In this document: one piece after another, positions 15,518 through 24,318 of the stretch
Layout of the letters: every line of letters starts with the position of its first letter
Numbering within the stretch: the stretch's first letter is position 1
Assembly (NCBI RefSeq): GCF_000685035.1
Contig: NZ_BAYB01000025.1
Location: 45,637 to 109,636 of the forward strand
Source: Paraburkholderia ferrariae NBRC 106233
GTDB lineage: Bacteria; Pseudomonadota; Gammaproteobacteria; Burkholderiales; Burkholderiaceae
Reading direction: 5' to 3'
Length of the DNA stretch: 64,000 bases
The notes under the pieces: model-generated
Told to the model about the DNA's origin: nothing
Database searches by the model: none
Seen by the model: the letters and a program-made list of their open reading frames with translations, nothing else
Position numbers and translations under genes: made by a program

Positions 15518-16159
15518 ATGAACTTCAAGCTGAACGACGTCGCCATTCCCGACAGCCAGCTCGCACGCGAAATCACCGAATTCGTGCGCGATACCGAAAC
15601 GCCCCTGCTGTTCCATCATTCGAGCCGCGTGTACTACTTCGGCGCGCTGGCGGGCAAGCATCGCAACCTGCAGTTCGACCGCGAACTGCTCTATGCGGGC
15701 GCCATGTTTCACGACATGGGCCTGATGCACGACCACAGCAGCAAGAACGAGCGCTTCGAGGTGGACGGCGCCAATGCCGCACGCGACTTTCTGCAAAGCC
15801 GCGGCATCTCGCAGCAGGACATCGATCTCGTATGGACGTCCATCGCCCTGCACACCACGCCTGGCATTCCTGAGCATATGCACCCGGTGATCGCGCTCGT
15901 GACGGCGGGCGTCGAAATGGATGTGCTCGGCCTCACCTATCGCCAGTACAGCGACGCCGAACGCGAAGCGGTGGTGCATGCGCATCCGCGCACCGAGCAC
16001 TTCAAGGAAGACATCATCCAGGCGTTCTACAACGGCATCCGTCACAAGCCGGCCACCACCTTCGGTAACGTGAAGGCCGACGTTCTCGCCGACAAGGATC
16101 CGCACTTCCACTCAGGCAACTTCTGCAGCGTGATCCGGCATTCGGCCTGGCGCGGTTGA
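15518..16159 (+). CDS. HD-domain metal-dependent hydrolase
   Basis: 213 residues with an HD superfamily core: H33/H34 (LLFHHSSRVYYFGAL), the H65-D66 doublet (YAGAMFHDMGLMHDHS), a further His in SIALHTTPG and a late Asp in GVEMDVLG. The RVYYFG motif and spacing resemble cyanamide hydratase-like HD proteins more than cyclic-nucleotide phosphodiesterases. AGGGAG precedes the ATG. Pairing with a GlxA regulator, which commonly controls nitrile or isonitrile hydratase genes, fits a hydratase or detoxifying role, but the substrate is unknown. Confidence 0.8.
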   Translation: MNFKLNDVAIPDSQLAREITEFVRDTETPLLFHHSSRVYYFGALAGKHRNLQFDRELLYAGAMFHDMGLMHDHSSKNERFEVDGANAARDFLQSRGISQQDIDLVWTSIALHTTPGIPEHMHPVIALVTAGVEMDVLGLTYRQYSDAEREAVVHAHPRTEHFKEDIIQAFYNGIRHKPATTFGNVKADVLADKDPHFHSGNFCSVIRHSAWRG

Positions 16160-16160
16160 T

Positions 16161-16210
16161 GCCTTGAATCGCCTTGCATTGCCTTGACTCGCCTTTCATC
16201 GCCTTGAATC
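16161..16210. repeat. Five tandem 10-bp units directly after the HD gene
   Basis: Units GCCTTGAATC, GCCTTGCATT, GCCTTGACTC, GCCTTTCATC and GCCTTGAATC run head to tail from 16161 to 16210, starting 1 nt after the TGA. The consensus is GCCTTGMATC. It is noncoding as far as I can see. Function unknown; copy number may vary between strains. Confidence 0.75.
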
Positions 16211-16375
16211 GCACGCCTGAGCCCGGTTGCGTGCTGGCCGCCCGCGCGCCGTCTGCAATGCTATCCTTTGCGCATCATCGGGACCGGTCCTGCCTCGCAC
16301 CTCGCGAGCCGCGGCGCCGGCCTTCGGGCGGGCGCCGCCGGACTTCGCGCACCGCAACGGCGGTTCGAGGAGACC

Positions 16376-18175
16376 ATGGATCGAACGACGGGCCCTACGC
16401 GGCACAGCGCGCTCTCCACCATCGTCATGCGGTGGCCGCGCCTCATCGTGACGCTCTGCTTCGGCTGCGCCATGGCGCTCGTGCTGGTCGTGGGCATCCG
16501 CCAGCTCTACCTCATCACCCGCCACGACCTGGAAAGCCGCCAGCGCGATCTGGAAGTGCGGGCCGTGGGCGTGAATGCCGTGATCTCCTCCGAACGGCGC
16601 CGCCTCGAATTCCTGCGCGAGTATGCGCAGCACATGCTTGCCTCGGCCGATACGCCGGCACCGCCGCACAACGGCAAAGGCCGCCCCGCGGCGCCCAGGC
16701 CCGCCACGAGCGTCGATACGTCCCAGCCGGTCTGGCAGGAAGACGGCGCCATGGACGGTCCGCCCGTGTACGGCACGAATGCCGCCGGCCTTGCGGGACT
16801 GGCCGGCTTTCGCCGCGACGACGACACCCTGCCCGCCGACCTGGCGCTCGCCCGGCAGATCGGGCCGCTCCTCGCGATCAGCCAGGACGCGGATGCCGCG
16901 CAAAAGACGGTCGCGTTCATCTCCTCGAACGGGCTCTATGTGATCTCCCCGGAGCGCGCCGCGAGCAACGTCGAAGCGATGCTGCGCCGCTTCGCCCGGA
17001 TGCCGTACTACCGTGACCAGCTGCCCGACCGCAATCCGGAGCACGGGCCCATCTGGACGCCGGTCTACACCGAGTTCCAGCAAGGCGAGTCCATCGCGAC
17101 GTTGAGCGCCCCGGTCTACGCCGGCGGCCGCTTTCGCGGCGTGGTGGTGATGGACGTCACGCCCTCGCGGCTGCTCACACTGCAGCTCTCCTCGGGCCTC
17201 CAGGCCGAAGACGATAGCGGCGCCGACTTCGCACTCCTCAACAATAACGGTCACGTGGTCTATTTCCACGACGGCAACATGACAAAAACGCCGCCGGCGG
17301 CCTTTACCGAAGACCTGATGCAGGTCGCGCGCGCCTCGGCCGGCGGGTGGGTGGAGCGGGGCAAGGGCCTCGTCGAACGCAAGGGCCATTACCTGCTCTA
17401 TCAGCGCATCGGCGACTCGCAATGGGAGCTGCTGAGCGCGACCGACGACGTGGAACTCACGCTTGCCGCCGCGCAAAATGTATTCAGCAGCCCGCTGATC
17501 GTCGCGTGGCTCGCGCTGCCGGTGCTGCTGTTCGGCACGCTGCGCGTCGTGACGCACATTTTCGGGCGCTATCTGGATGCGAGCGAACAGCTCGCAGCGC
17601 TCGCCCGCAGCGACCCGCTCACGGGTCTCGCGAACCGCCGCCACTTCGGCGAAGCCTTCGCCCAGACGCTCGATCGTGCCGCCCGCGCGCCCGGCAACCC
17701 GGCATCCGTCGCACTACTGATGATCGACATCGACTTCTTCAAGCGCGTGAACGACCGCTGGGGGCATGCCGCCGGGGACCGGGTGCTCGAAATACTGGCC
17801 GGGCTCATGCGTGCGAACCTGCGCAGCGTCGATACCCCTGCGCGCCTGGGCGGCGAAGAATTCGCGGCGCTGCTGCCCGACACGGACCGCGCGACCGCAA
17901 CGGCCGTCGCCGAGCGCCTGCGCACGGCCGTCGAAGCGCATGTGGCCCAAAACGGCGGCGAGCCCAACGCGGCACGGCCCGAGACGATCCCGTTCTCGAT
18001 CTCGATCGGCGTGGCGGCAAGCCCCGAGGATTGCCCGGCCGACTACGAAGCCCTGCTTGCCGTGGCCGACCGGCGGTTGTACGCCGCCAAGGAAAACGGC
18101 CGCAACCGCGTGGTGTCCGCAGATGGAGCGCCGAGCGCACAGTTGCACACCGGGGCGCCCTCCCGCGAGGTCTGA
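16376..18175 (+). CDS. Membrane diguanylate cyclase (Cache sensor + GGDEF)
   Basis: 599 residues. TM1 is about residues 22-43, a long periplasmic Cache-like sensor with a Pro/Ala-rich insertion (about 90-125) follows, then TM2 and a GGDEF domain in the last 180 residues. The active-site loop reads RLGGEEFAALLP; preceding motifs are DPLTGLANRRHF and MIDIDFFKRVNDRWGHAAGD. The inhibitory I-site is present as RSVD five residues before GGEEF, so product inhibition by c-di-GMP is expected. GAGGAG precedes the ATG. It is followed 180 bp later by an EAL phosphodiesterase on the same strand, so the two probably set local c-di-GMP in opposition. Confidence 0.92.
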   Translation: MDRTTGPTRHSALSTIVMRWPRLIVTLCFGCAMALVLVVGIRQLYLITRHDLESRQRDLEVRAVGVNAVISSERRRLEFLREYAQHMLASADTPAPPHNGKGRPAAPRPATSVDTSQPVWQEDGAMDGPPVYGTNAAGLAGLAGFRRDDDTLPADLALARQIGPLLAISQDADAAQKTVAFISSNGLYVISPERAASNVEAMLRRFARMPYYRDQLPDRNPEHGPIWTPVYTEFQQGESIATLSAPVYAGGRFRGVVVMDVTPSRLLTLQLSSGLQAEDDSGADFALLNNNGHVVYFHDGNMTKTPPAAFTEDLMQVARASAGGWVERGKGLVERKGHYLLYQRIGDSQWELLSATDDVELTLAAAQNVFSSPLIVAWLALPVLLFGTLRVVTHIFGRYLDASEQLAALARSDPLTGLANRRHFGEAFAQTLDRAARAPGNPASVALLMIDIDFFKRVNDRWGHAAGDRVLEILAGLMRANLRSVDTPARLGGEEFAALLPDTDRATATAVAERLRTAVEAHVAQNGGEPNAARPETIPFSISIGVAASPEDCPADYEALLAVADRRLYAAKENGRNRVVSADGAPSAQLHTGAPSREV

Positions 18176-18355
18176 GGGCGGACAGACGGGGTGGGGAGCG
18201 CCGGCCCGGCGTCCACGCTGCACGCGCCCCATCCCGCCTGGTGCGAAAGCCGCTAACATCGGATGCAAAACCGGAATCTGCGCACAGTATTTCGATCCAC
18301 CGACAGCACCCCAGCCCGTCCCGTTCGTCGAAGCCAGGAGAACCGCCCGCCCGAC

Positions 18356-19948
18356 ATGGTCCGCAGACTGACAGCGTTGGCAACGTTCTTGCTCGTCGCG
18401 TTCGCCATTCTGGCGACGCTGGCGATCGCCACCTATGCGTTCGACGCCGTGACCGAACGCCATCAGCGCGGCCAGGTGGACGAATACTCGCGGCGCGCGC
18501 TGCAGCGCGCCGAACTCGTGACCGACGACGCAGAAGCCGCCCTGCGCGCGCTCTCGCAGTACGACGGACCGCCCTGCACGCCCGAACACCTGCGCCTGCT
18601 GCGCCAGGCGGAAGCCGGACACCGCTACGTGCGCGGGGCCGCCTGGAACGACGGCGAGAGCCACGGCTGCTCCACGCTGCCCGAGGCCGGCACGGGCGCG
18701 CTACCGCCGCCCGAACTGGCACTGCCGGGCGGCTATACGGCCTGGCGCAGCCGGGCCGGCAAGCCCGGCAGCGAGCAGCAGATGCTCAACATCCGCTACG
18801 GCAACCACATCGTCGTGGTCGATCCGCGCTTCTATCTCGACATCGTCCCGCTCGACGACACAATCGAAATCGGCCTGCTGGAAACGCACAACACGCTCGT
18901 CATTGCGCGGTGGGCCAATGCCGAGCCGGAAGTCATCCGCACGGCGGTGCGCGACAACCTGACCTCGACCTATGCGGACGGCCGCTACTACGTCGTGGAG
19001 CGCTCGAGCCGCTACCCCATCGCCATCGTCGCCTACGAGCCCGAGGACCGCATCCGGCCCAGCTGGCTGCGGCAGATGAAAACGCTGATCCTGCCGGCGC
19101 TGATCGCGAGCACGCTCATCGCGTGGCTCGCCGTCGCCTGGCGGCGGCGCCAGCGCACGCCGCGCAGCGCCCTGCTGGAAGGCATCCGGCGGCGCCAGTT
19201 CGTCGCCTGGTTCCAGCCTGTCGTGGAGCTGGAAAGCGGCCGCTGCGTCGGCGCCGAGGCGCTGGTGCGCTGGCAGCTCGGCGACGGCAGCATCATCGCG
19301 CCGGACTCCTTCATCCCCATGGCCGAGCAGATCGGCCTGATCCAGCCGATCACCGACCTCGTGATCCGGTCGGTGTTCGAGGGCGTGGGCGAACTGCTTG
19401 CCGCGCGCCGCGACTTTCACATCTCGATCAACCTCACGCCCGACGATCTCGAGACCTCGCGCATGATGGAAACCTTGCAGGCGTGCCTCGACAAGTACCA
19501 TGTGCATGGCAGCCAGATCTGGTTCGAAGCGATCGAGCGCGCCTTCATCGACGCGCGCCGTTTCGCGCGCGTGCTCGACCGCTATCGCGCGCAAGGCCAT
19601 CGCGTCCTGATCGACGACTTCGGCACCGGCTATTCGAACCTCGCGTATCTGCAGGAATTGCCGGTGGACGGCATCAAGATCGACAAGGCGTTCATCCACG
19701 CGCTCACCACGGGCGCGGAAGTCAACGTGATCGTGCCGCACATCATCGCGATGGCGCAAAGCCTGGGACTCGCGATGGTTGCGGAAGGCGTGGAAACCGA
19801 CGCGCAGGCCGAATGGCTGCGCAACCACGGCGTGCAGTTCGGCCAGGGCTGGCGCTACGCGAAAGCGATGCCGGCGGCGGAGTTCGTGCGCTATGCCAGC
19901 GCGGCGCCCATGCCGCAACGCACGCCAGGCGCGATGAATCGGATGTGA
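18356..19948 (+). CDS. CSS-motif c-di-GMP phosphodiesterase (EAL)
   Basis: 530 residues from the ATG at 18356. The architecture is TM1 (about 6-28), a periplasmic CSS-type domain with paired cysteines (PPCTPEHLRLL and SHGCSTLPEA), TM2 (about 245-265) and an EAL domain. All core EAL residues are seen: GAEALVRW, the Asn in SINLTPDD, FEAIER, LIDDFGTGYSNL, GIKIDKAFI, VAEGVET and GVQFGQGW. The domain should therefore be catalytically active. In CSS proteins, disulfide formation in the periplasm controls activity or stability. An in-frame ATG at 18263 would add 31 residues; I prefer 18356 because the hydrophobic segment follows directly, although CAGGAG lies somewhat far upstream. Confidence 0.9.
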   Translation: MVRRLTALATFLLVAFAILATLAIATYAFDAVTERHQRGQVDEYSRRALQRAELVTDDAEAALRALSQYDGPPCTPEHLRLLRQAEAGHRYVRGAAWNDGESHGCSTLPEAGTGALPPPELALPGGYTAWRSRAGKPGSEQQMLNIRYGNHIVVVDPRFYLDIVPLDDTIEIGLLETHNTLVIARWANAEPEVIRTAVRDNLTSTYADGRYYVVERSSRYPIAIVAYEPEDRIRPSWLRQMKTLILPALIASTLIAWLAVAWRRRQRTPRSALLEGIRRRQFVAWFQPVVELESGRCVGAEALVRWQLGDGSIIAPDSFIPMAEQIGLIQPITDLVIRSVFEGVGELLAARRDFHISINLTPDDLETSRMMETLQACLDKYHVHGSQIWFEAIERAFIDARRFARVLDRYRAQGHRVLIDDFGTGYSNLAYLQELPVDGIKIDKAFIHALTTGAEVNVIVPHIIAMAQSLGLAMVAEGVETDAQAEWLRNHGVQFGQGWRYAKAMPAAEFVRYASAAPMPQRTPGAMNRM

Positions 19949-20019
19949 GCGGACGCGATGCCGATTTCAGGACCGTGCATGGCGCATCATCCTGAACGCA
20001 TCGCCTCGCAGTGCCTGCC

Positions 20020-20436
20020 TCACTGCAACAGCGTGACGGGCGTATGCGTCAGGCGGCGCAGCCGGGCCAGCACGCCCCACTTGCGAAAGAAGCCGAGGCG
20101 GCTTGCGTCGATCACGACGATGTCGGCGTGGCTGCGCTCCGCGCAGGCGGCGATGATGCGCTCGGGCTGGCCGAACACGCGCTTCCAGGTGTAGGGCACC
20201 CCTGCGTCGTCGAGTATCGCGCGCGTGCGCAGCAGCGCATCGCGCATGGCCTGCTTTTCGGAGATCCGCAGTTCGGCCAGCGTGCGGAAGGCGGTGCTCC
20301 GATCGTGTCCCACCTCGTCGAGCACCTCCACGATCTCGACTTCGGAAACGCAGCGTTCCGCGAAGAGAAACGCGCCGTGTCGCGCGGCTTCCAATGCCCC
20401 GTTGCGGTCGAGTATGGGAATCAACAGTTTTAACAC
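20020..20436 (-). CDS. Universal stress protein family (UspA-like)
   Basis: 138 residues with a Rossmann-like Usp fold: KLLIPILDRNGALEAARH at the start, HADIVVIDASRLG in the middle and THTPVTLLQ at the end. The ATP-binding GxxGx9GS motif is absent, placing it in the non-ATP-binding UspA class. It is cytosolic, of stress-related but undefined function. It converges with the EAL gene and has its own 160-bp upstream spacer. Confidence 0.85.
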   Translation of the reverse strand: MLKLLIPILDRNGALEAARHGAFLFAERCVSEVEIVEVLDEVGHDRSTAFRTLAELRISEKQAMRDALLRTRAILDDAGVPYTWKRVFGQPERIIAACAERSHADIVVIDASRLGFFRKWGVLARLRRLTHTPVTLLQ

Positions 20437-20599
20437 CTGGAACCTCGCTGGGCCGTGGCCCGCTGCTTTGTGATGGACTCGCGTCCGGCTTACCTGATGT
20501 CACGATACTGGGCGGCCGCGCAAAATGCTGCAAAGAACCTGGAGAGGGTCGCAAAAATTCCGTAAACGCGCGCGACACCGCAAGCGCCAGGTGCGAGCC

Positions 20600-20992
20600 T
20601 CACGCCTTGAGCCCGGGATTCAGTTCGGCATGCAGGACAACGAGCCAGCGCCGCGGGCATTCCCGCGCGATCTCGATGCCCGGCAGCGGGCCTTGCGCGC
20701 CCTTGCGGATATGGCCGTGCTCGCGGGCATGCCGCCACGCATTGCGCGCATCGGCCTGCAGCCAGAAGCTCACGAGCGCGCAGGTCACGCAACTGAACAC
20801 GAGCGAGGGCATGGCCGATACATCGGGATCGAGAGCCTGCGCCGCCGCGCCGAATAGCGTGGACAGCACCTGGCTGAACACGATCGTGACCAGCACGATC
20901 TTGAGGAACGCCCGCCCGCGCATGGCGGCGCGGATGCGCGCTTCGTCGTCGTCCGGTCCCGGTGGAGCGGGCCTGCGTGTGTCGTCGTTCAT
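20600..20992 (-). CDS. Small two-TM membrane protein of unknown function
   Basis: 130 residues. Two hydrophobic segments are visible (FLKIVLVTIVFSQVLSTLF and LVFSCVTCALVSFWL), flanked by a charged N-terminus and a basic C-terminal tail (NAWRHAREHGHIRKG). No family is recognised. The ATG overlaps the stop of the GNAT gene as ATGA, so the two are translationally coupled. Confidence 0.65.
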   Translation of the reverse strand: MNDDTRRPAPPGPDDDEARIRAAMRGRAFLKIVLVTIVFSQVLSTLFGAAAQALDPDVSAMPSLVFSCVTCALVSFWLQADARNAWRHAREHGHIRKGAQGPLPGIEIARECPRRWLVVLHAELNPGLKA

Positions 20993-21627
20993 GCGGGCAG
21001 GTGCGCACAAGCGCCGCGCGGCAGCGCAATGGGCTGCTTCCAGGCCGGGAACGGCTGCACGGCGGCGGCGGCCTTGCAGAGAATCGCGCTGTCGTAGCCG
21101 CGCCCCGCGAAGCGCACGACATCGACCAGGCTGAAGCCCTGTGCACGGTAGTACTCGATCAGATGCGCGGCGGGAAAAGGCGTATCGAGCGCGAGCTGCG
21201 TGAAGCCGCGCGCGGCGGCCCAGTGTCCCGCGAAGGCAAGCAGCGCGCGGCCAATACCGCGGTGCTGCCACGAAGGATCGATGCCGAACTGGTGCACCGA
21301 AGCGACGTGACGCTGCCGGTAGTGTTCGCAAGGGGATTCGCTGTCGCGCGCTTCGACCGTCATGGTGCCCACGATCCGGCCGTTGCACACGGCCACGAAG
21401 CAGTCGCCGGCCAGCGCGCGCTGCCGGGTTACGCTCGCCGCCTGATCGACGCACGAGCAGTGGAGCCCGAGCGCAGCAAGCTTCGCAAACGCGCGGTGCA
21501 GCAGTTTCGTGAGATGTTCCCAGGAATCGTGCTGCGGATCGAACCGACGCAGCACGAGGCGTCCAATGCCCGGCTGCATGCAGGTGATCTTTTCTCCATT
21601 CCCCAACGGTACGTGCTGTTTCGACAT
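20989..21627 (-). CDS. GNAT-family N-acetyltransferase
   Basis: 212 residues from the ATG at 21627 (MSKQHVPLG). The acetyl-CoA binding loop is QHRGIGRALLAFAGHWAAAR, preceded by strand CFVAVCNGRIVGTMTVEA and followed by LIEYYRAQGFSLVDVV. The substrate is unknown. It is the first gene of a two-gene operon with the small membrane protein. Upstream lies an isolated MFS remnant on the other strand. Confidence 0.8.
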   Translation of the reverse strand: MSKQHVPLGNGEKITCMQPGIGRLVLRRFDPQHDSWEHLTKLLHRAFAKLAALGLHCSCVDQAASVTRQRALAGDCFVAVCNGRIVGTMTVEARDSESPCEHYRQRHVASVHQFGIDPSWQHRGIGRALLAFAGHWAAARGFTQLALDTPFPAAHLIEYYRAQGFSLVDVVRFAGRGYDSAILCKAAAAVQPFPAWKQPIALPRGACAHLPA

Positions 21628-21850
21628 GGCCACTCCAGTCCATCCCATGTACGAAAGTCTAGGGTTGGCCCTAAGGGGCCACAAGCAAAAATGTCGTAAA
21701 AACCCGGGGCGTTTTGTGTTATTGGCGCGTTATGCCTGGGCGTTGCCATGTGCTTTCGCATACCAATGCGCGCCCGCCCGATCGATCCGTTGCACGACGC
21801 CTGGCGCCGGCGCGAAAGCCAGGCATCGACGAGCGAGACCAACACCCGGC

Positions 21851-22441
21851 CCCGGTTTGTTCTATGCGCTGCTGTTCGCAAGCGGGACTGCGCGTGCCGT
21901 CACCGAACCTGCCGGCCAGGCGTTGCTGCCCGGTCTTGTGGAAACGGCGGTGCTACCTCGTGCGATTGCCCGTTCGTCTGCGATCTGGCAAATCGCGGTG
22001 ATTGCAGGACCGGCGCTGGGTGGCGCGGCCTGCGCGTTGGACGCATCCTTCGCCTACGCCGCATGCGGTATCGCGCTGCTCGCGGCAATCGCAGGCACCG
22101 TCGCATTACCGGCATGCGAAGCTGCACGAATCGAGCATCTCGCGGCCCTCGCGCTGCTCGGCGCAAGTGACATGGTCAGCGTAAACATCCGCACCACGCT
22201 CGTTCAGCTCGCGACGCCCGAGGCCGTGCGCGGACGCGTCGCCGCCGTCAACATGCTGTTTATCGGCGCGTCGAGCGAACTGGGTGCATTCGAGTCCGGC
22301 GTCGCCGCCGCGTTGTTCGGCACGGTGGCGGCCGTGGCGATAGGCGGTGCGGGCACGCTCGCCGTCGCGGCCCTGTGGATGGCGCTCTTTCCCGCGCTCA
22401 GAAAAGCCGACCGGCTGCCGTTCATGCAGCCTGGTAATTGA
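21851..22441 (+). pseudogene. Decayed MFS transporter (N-terminus and centre lost)
   Basis: The frame from PGLFYALLFASGTARAVTEP onward matches TM3-TM6 of EntS-like MFS exporters (ASQALLPxLVxxxxLPxAIA type, here AGQALLPGLVETAVLPRAIA). It then jumps from VALPACEAAR directly to DMVSVNIRTTLVQLATPEAV and RGRVAAVNMLFIGASSELG, which is the TM10-TM11 region. About 170-200 residues of the usual middle are missing, and nothing MFS-like precedes 21851. The remaining 197 codons have no stop, so the damage is deletion rather than point decay. A short hairpin (GCCTGGC 21799-21805 / GCCAGGC 21818-21824) lies just 5'. Confidence 0.7.
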
Positions 22442-22495
22442 ACAGGAGTACGAATGAAAAAAGGACGCCAGTAAACCAGGAAACGTCAACGCGCT

Positions 22496-22750
22496 TTAAA
22501 CGAACCGCTCCCGCCCAACCACGGCCGTCAGCCGGCGATTCTTCCAGTAAAGATGATGAAGCCGCGACTGCAGGCTCGATAGCGCCGCGCCGTCGATCGA
22601 ATTGAAAGTCAGCGAAACCGCGGGCTGCGAACCGTCGCCCTCCAGAAAGGCGATGTCGTCGAACGCAGGAAAACCGTATTTCATGATCAGATCGCGAATC
22701 TCGTCGCCGGTCGTGCCGGGTTCGATATTGCCGAGCAGCATATGCATCAT
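22496..22750 (-). CDS. Small RRM-like RNA-binding protein
   Basis: 84 residues (82-83 if a later Met is used). The pattern fits an RNA recognition motif: RNP2-like strand MLLGNI, helix TTGDEIRDLIMKYGFPAFD, then strand QPAVSLTFNSIDGAALSSLQ in the RNP1 position and a last helix HLYWKNRRLTAV. The RNP aromatic residues are poorly conserved, so nucleic-acid binding is not certain. Such small RRM proteins occur across Burkholderiales. It is monocistronic. Confidence 0.6.
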   Translation of the reverse strand: MMHMLLGNIEPGTTGDEIRDLIMKYGFPAFDDIAFLEGDGSQPAVSLTFNSIDGAALSSLQSRLHHLYWKNRRLTAVVGRERFV

Positions 22751-23022
22751 TTCGCTTCTCCGTCGGCCTCAGCCATTGCGCGGTCGGTCTCACGGCGCCG
22801 ACGCGAAGCCCATATTAAACACATTTCAGTCCTGCGATGCGCGGCAACGGCGCACCTTTCCGCCCTGCACCGCGCTGTGCTAAAAGAAGCGTGCCCCACG
22901 AGAAACGCGGCGCGTTCGCAGCACTACAATCGAAACCGGCCGCTGCGCATCGCGTGCACGTCGCATGCCCCCAGTCCGCCCGCGCGCCGCCTTCCCATAA
23001 AACACCCGATAAAGGACGCCTC

Positions 23023-23706
23023 ATGCAGAACGCAACGGCCGCATCCGGACTCGACCACACCGAGCAGCGCGAGCCGGTGCTCGATACCGTGGATCGCGTT
23101 TCCGAACTCTGCTTCGGGCTGTTCATGGCGCTCACGTTCGTCGGCGCCGTTTCCGTGGTGAGTGCGGGCCCCGGCACGGGCCGCAAGCTGCTCTATTCGG
23201 CGCTCGGCTGCAATCTCGCCTGGGGGCTGGCCGACGCCGTGATGTTCCTCGTGCGCACGATCATCAATCGCGGCAAGCGTCTCTCGCTTGCGTTGCGCAT
23301 CAAGCGCGAAACCAATGCCACCGCAGCCGTCGAGGCGCTGCACGACGCGCTGCCTTCTTCGCTGCGCGGACTCGTCGCCCTTCAGGAGCTCGAACTGATC
23401 CGCGCGCGCATCGCCGCCATGGAGACGCTGCCGCGCCACTCCCGGCTCGGCGCGGCGGACTTCGCCGGCGCGCTGGGGATCTTCGCGATCGTCGTGCTTT
23501 CGACCTTTCCCGTGGCGCTGCCCTTCGTTCTGTTCGACAACTTGTCGGTGGCACTCGTCGTTTCGCGCGTGCTCACGCTGCTCATGCTCTTCGCGGGCGG
23601 GTACGCGCTAGGGCGCTTTGCCGGCACGAGCGGCCGGCGCGAGGGCGTGGCCATGGTCGCGCTGGGCTGCGCGTTGACCGCCGCCATCGTGGCGCTGGGC
23701 GGGTAG
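23023..23706 (+). CDS. VIT1/CCC1-like integral membrane protein
   Basis: 227 residues. The start VDRVSELCFGLFMALTFVGA resembles the first TM helix of VIT-family metal transporters (LSELIFGLxMxLTFTG). Several TM segments follow, including GIFAIVVLSTFPVALPFVLF and a last pair near the C-terminus. A cytosolic helical segment sits in the middle (LPSSLRGLVALQELELIRAR). The Met/Glu-rich metal-binding domain of true VIT1 is absent. Function is probably transport-related but unproven. AAAGGA precedes the ATG. Confidence 0.6.
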   Translation: MQNATAASGLDHTEQREPVLDTVDRVSELCFGLFMALTFVGAVSVVSAGPGTGRKLLYSALGCNLAWGLADAVMFLVRTIINRGKRLSLALRIKRETNATAAVEALHDALPSSLRGLVALQELELIRARIAAMETLPRHSRLGAADFAGALGIFAIVVLSTFPVALPFVLFDNLSVALVVSRVLTLLMLFAGGYALGRFAGTSGRREGVAMVALGCALTAAIVALGG

Positions 23707-23804
23707 GCGCCACCTCGCACCAAAGCTTTCATTTCCCCATCAATTTGTTACACCTCTTACGGGGCAACCCGCCTCGTGGTTACAAAAACCTTTCGGATGG
23801 AAGG

Positions 23805-23811
23805 CTATACT
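23805..23811 (+). promoter_or_regulatory. -10 element (CTATACT) upstream of the glycine-zipper gene
   Basis: CTATACT at 23805-23811 fits an RpoS-preferred extended -10. No consensus -35 is at 17 bp; GTTACA lies further upstream (about 23779). It is 32 bp before the gene start, so a short 5' UTR is implied. Confidence 0.35.
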
Positions 23812-23842
23812 CGCCTCTATCTCAAAAACGAAAGGATTTTCC

Positions 23843-24307
23843 ATGTCGAAGAAGCTCGTCCAACGGGTCGCGGCTGTCTCGTTCGCCGCGCTAACGGCCA
23901 TCCCGGCCATGGCCAGCGACATGAACAACGCGCTGGGCGGCGCCCTCGGCGGCGTAGCGGGCGCCGCGCTGGGCGGTGCCGTAGGCGGCAGCACCGGCGC
24001 GGTGATCGGCGGTGCCGTAGGGGGCGGCGCGGGCGGCGCCGTCACCTCCAATCGCCGCGAGCGCACGGGCGCCATCGTCGGCGGCGCGCTCGGCGGCGGC
24101 GCAGGCGTGGCGGCCGGCAACGCGATGGGCGGGCGCACCGGCGGCCTGATCGGCGCGGCCGTGGGCGGCGGCGCGGGGTCCGCGCTGGGTGGCAACGTTT
24201 CGCGCTCGAACTCGTATGCCGACGACTATTCGCGCGGCTATCGCGGGGACCATCGTGGCGGGTATCGCGGCAACAAGGGCCACCACAAGCATCGTCACTA
24301 CGACTAA
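23843..24307 (+). CDS. Secreted glycine-zipper protein
   Basis: 154 residues. A Sec signal peptide (MSKKLVQRVAAVSFAALTAI, then PAMAS) is followed by about 85 residues of Gly/Ala zipper repeats (units such as GALGGVAGAALGGAVGG) able to form membrane-inserting helical hairpins. The tail is basic, Tyr/His-rich and possibly cationic-surface binding (DYSRGYRGDHRGG, then HHKHRHYD). Related proteins sit in the outer membrane or periplasm and are often stress-induced. AAAGGA precedes the ATG. Confidence 0.75.
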   Translation: MSKKLVQRVAAVSFAALTAIPAMASDMNNALGGALGGVAGAALGGAVGGSTGAVIGGAVGGGAGGAVTSNRRERTGAIVGGALGGGAGVAAGNAMGGRTGGLIGAAVGGGAGSALGGNVSRSNSYADDYSRGYRGDHRGGYRGNKGHHKHRHYD

Positions 24308-24318
24308 AGCGGCCAGCC

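Noticed and set aside
17347..19995. Plus-strand ORF of 882 codons over the c-di-GMP genes
   Set aside because: Out-of-frame reading of two genes with complete GGDEF and EAL motifs; composition is almost all Arg, Ala, Pro and Gly.
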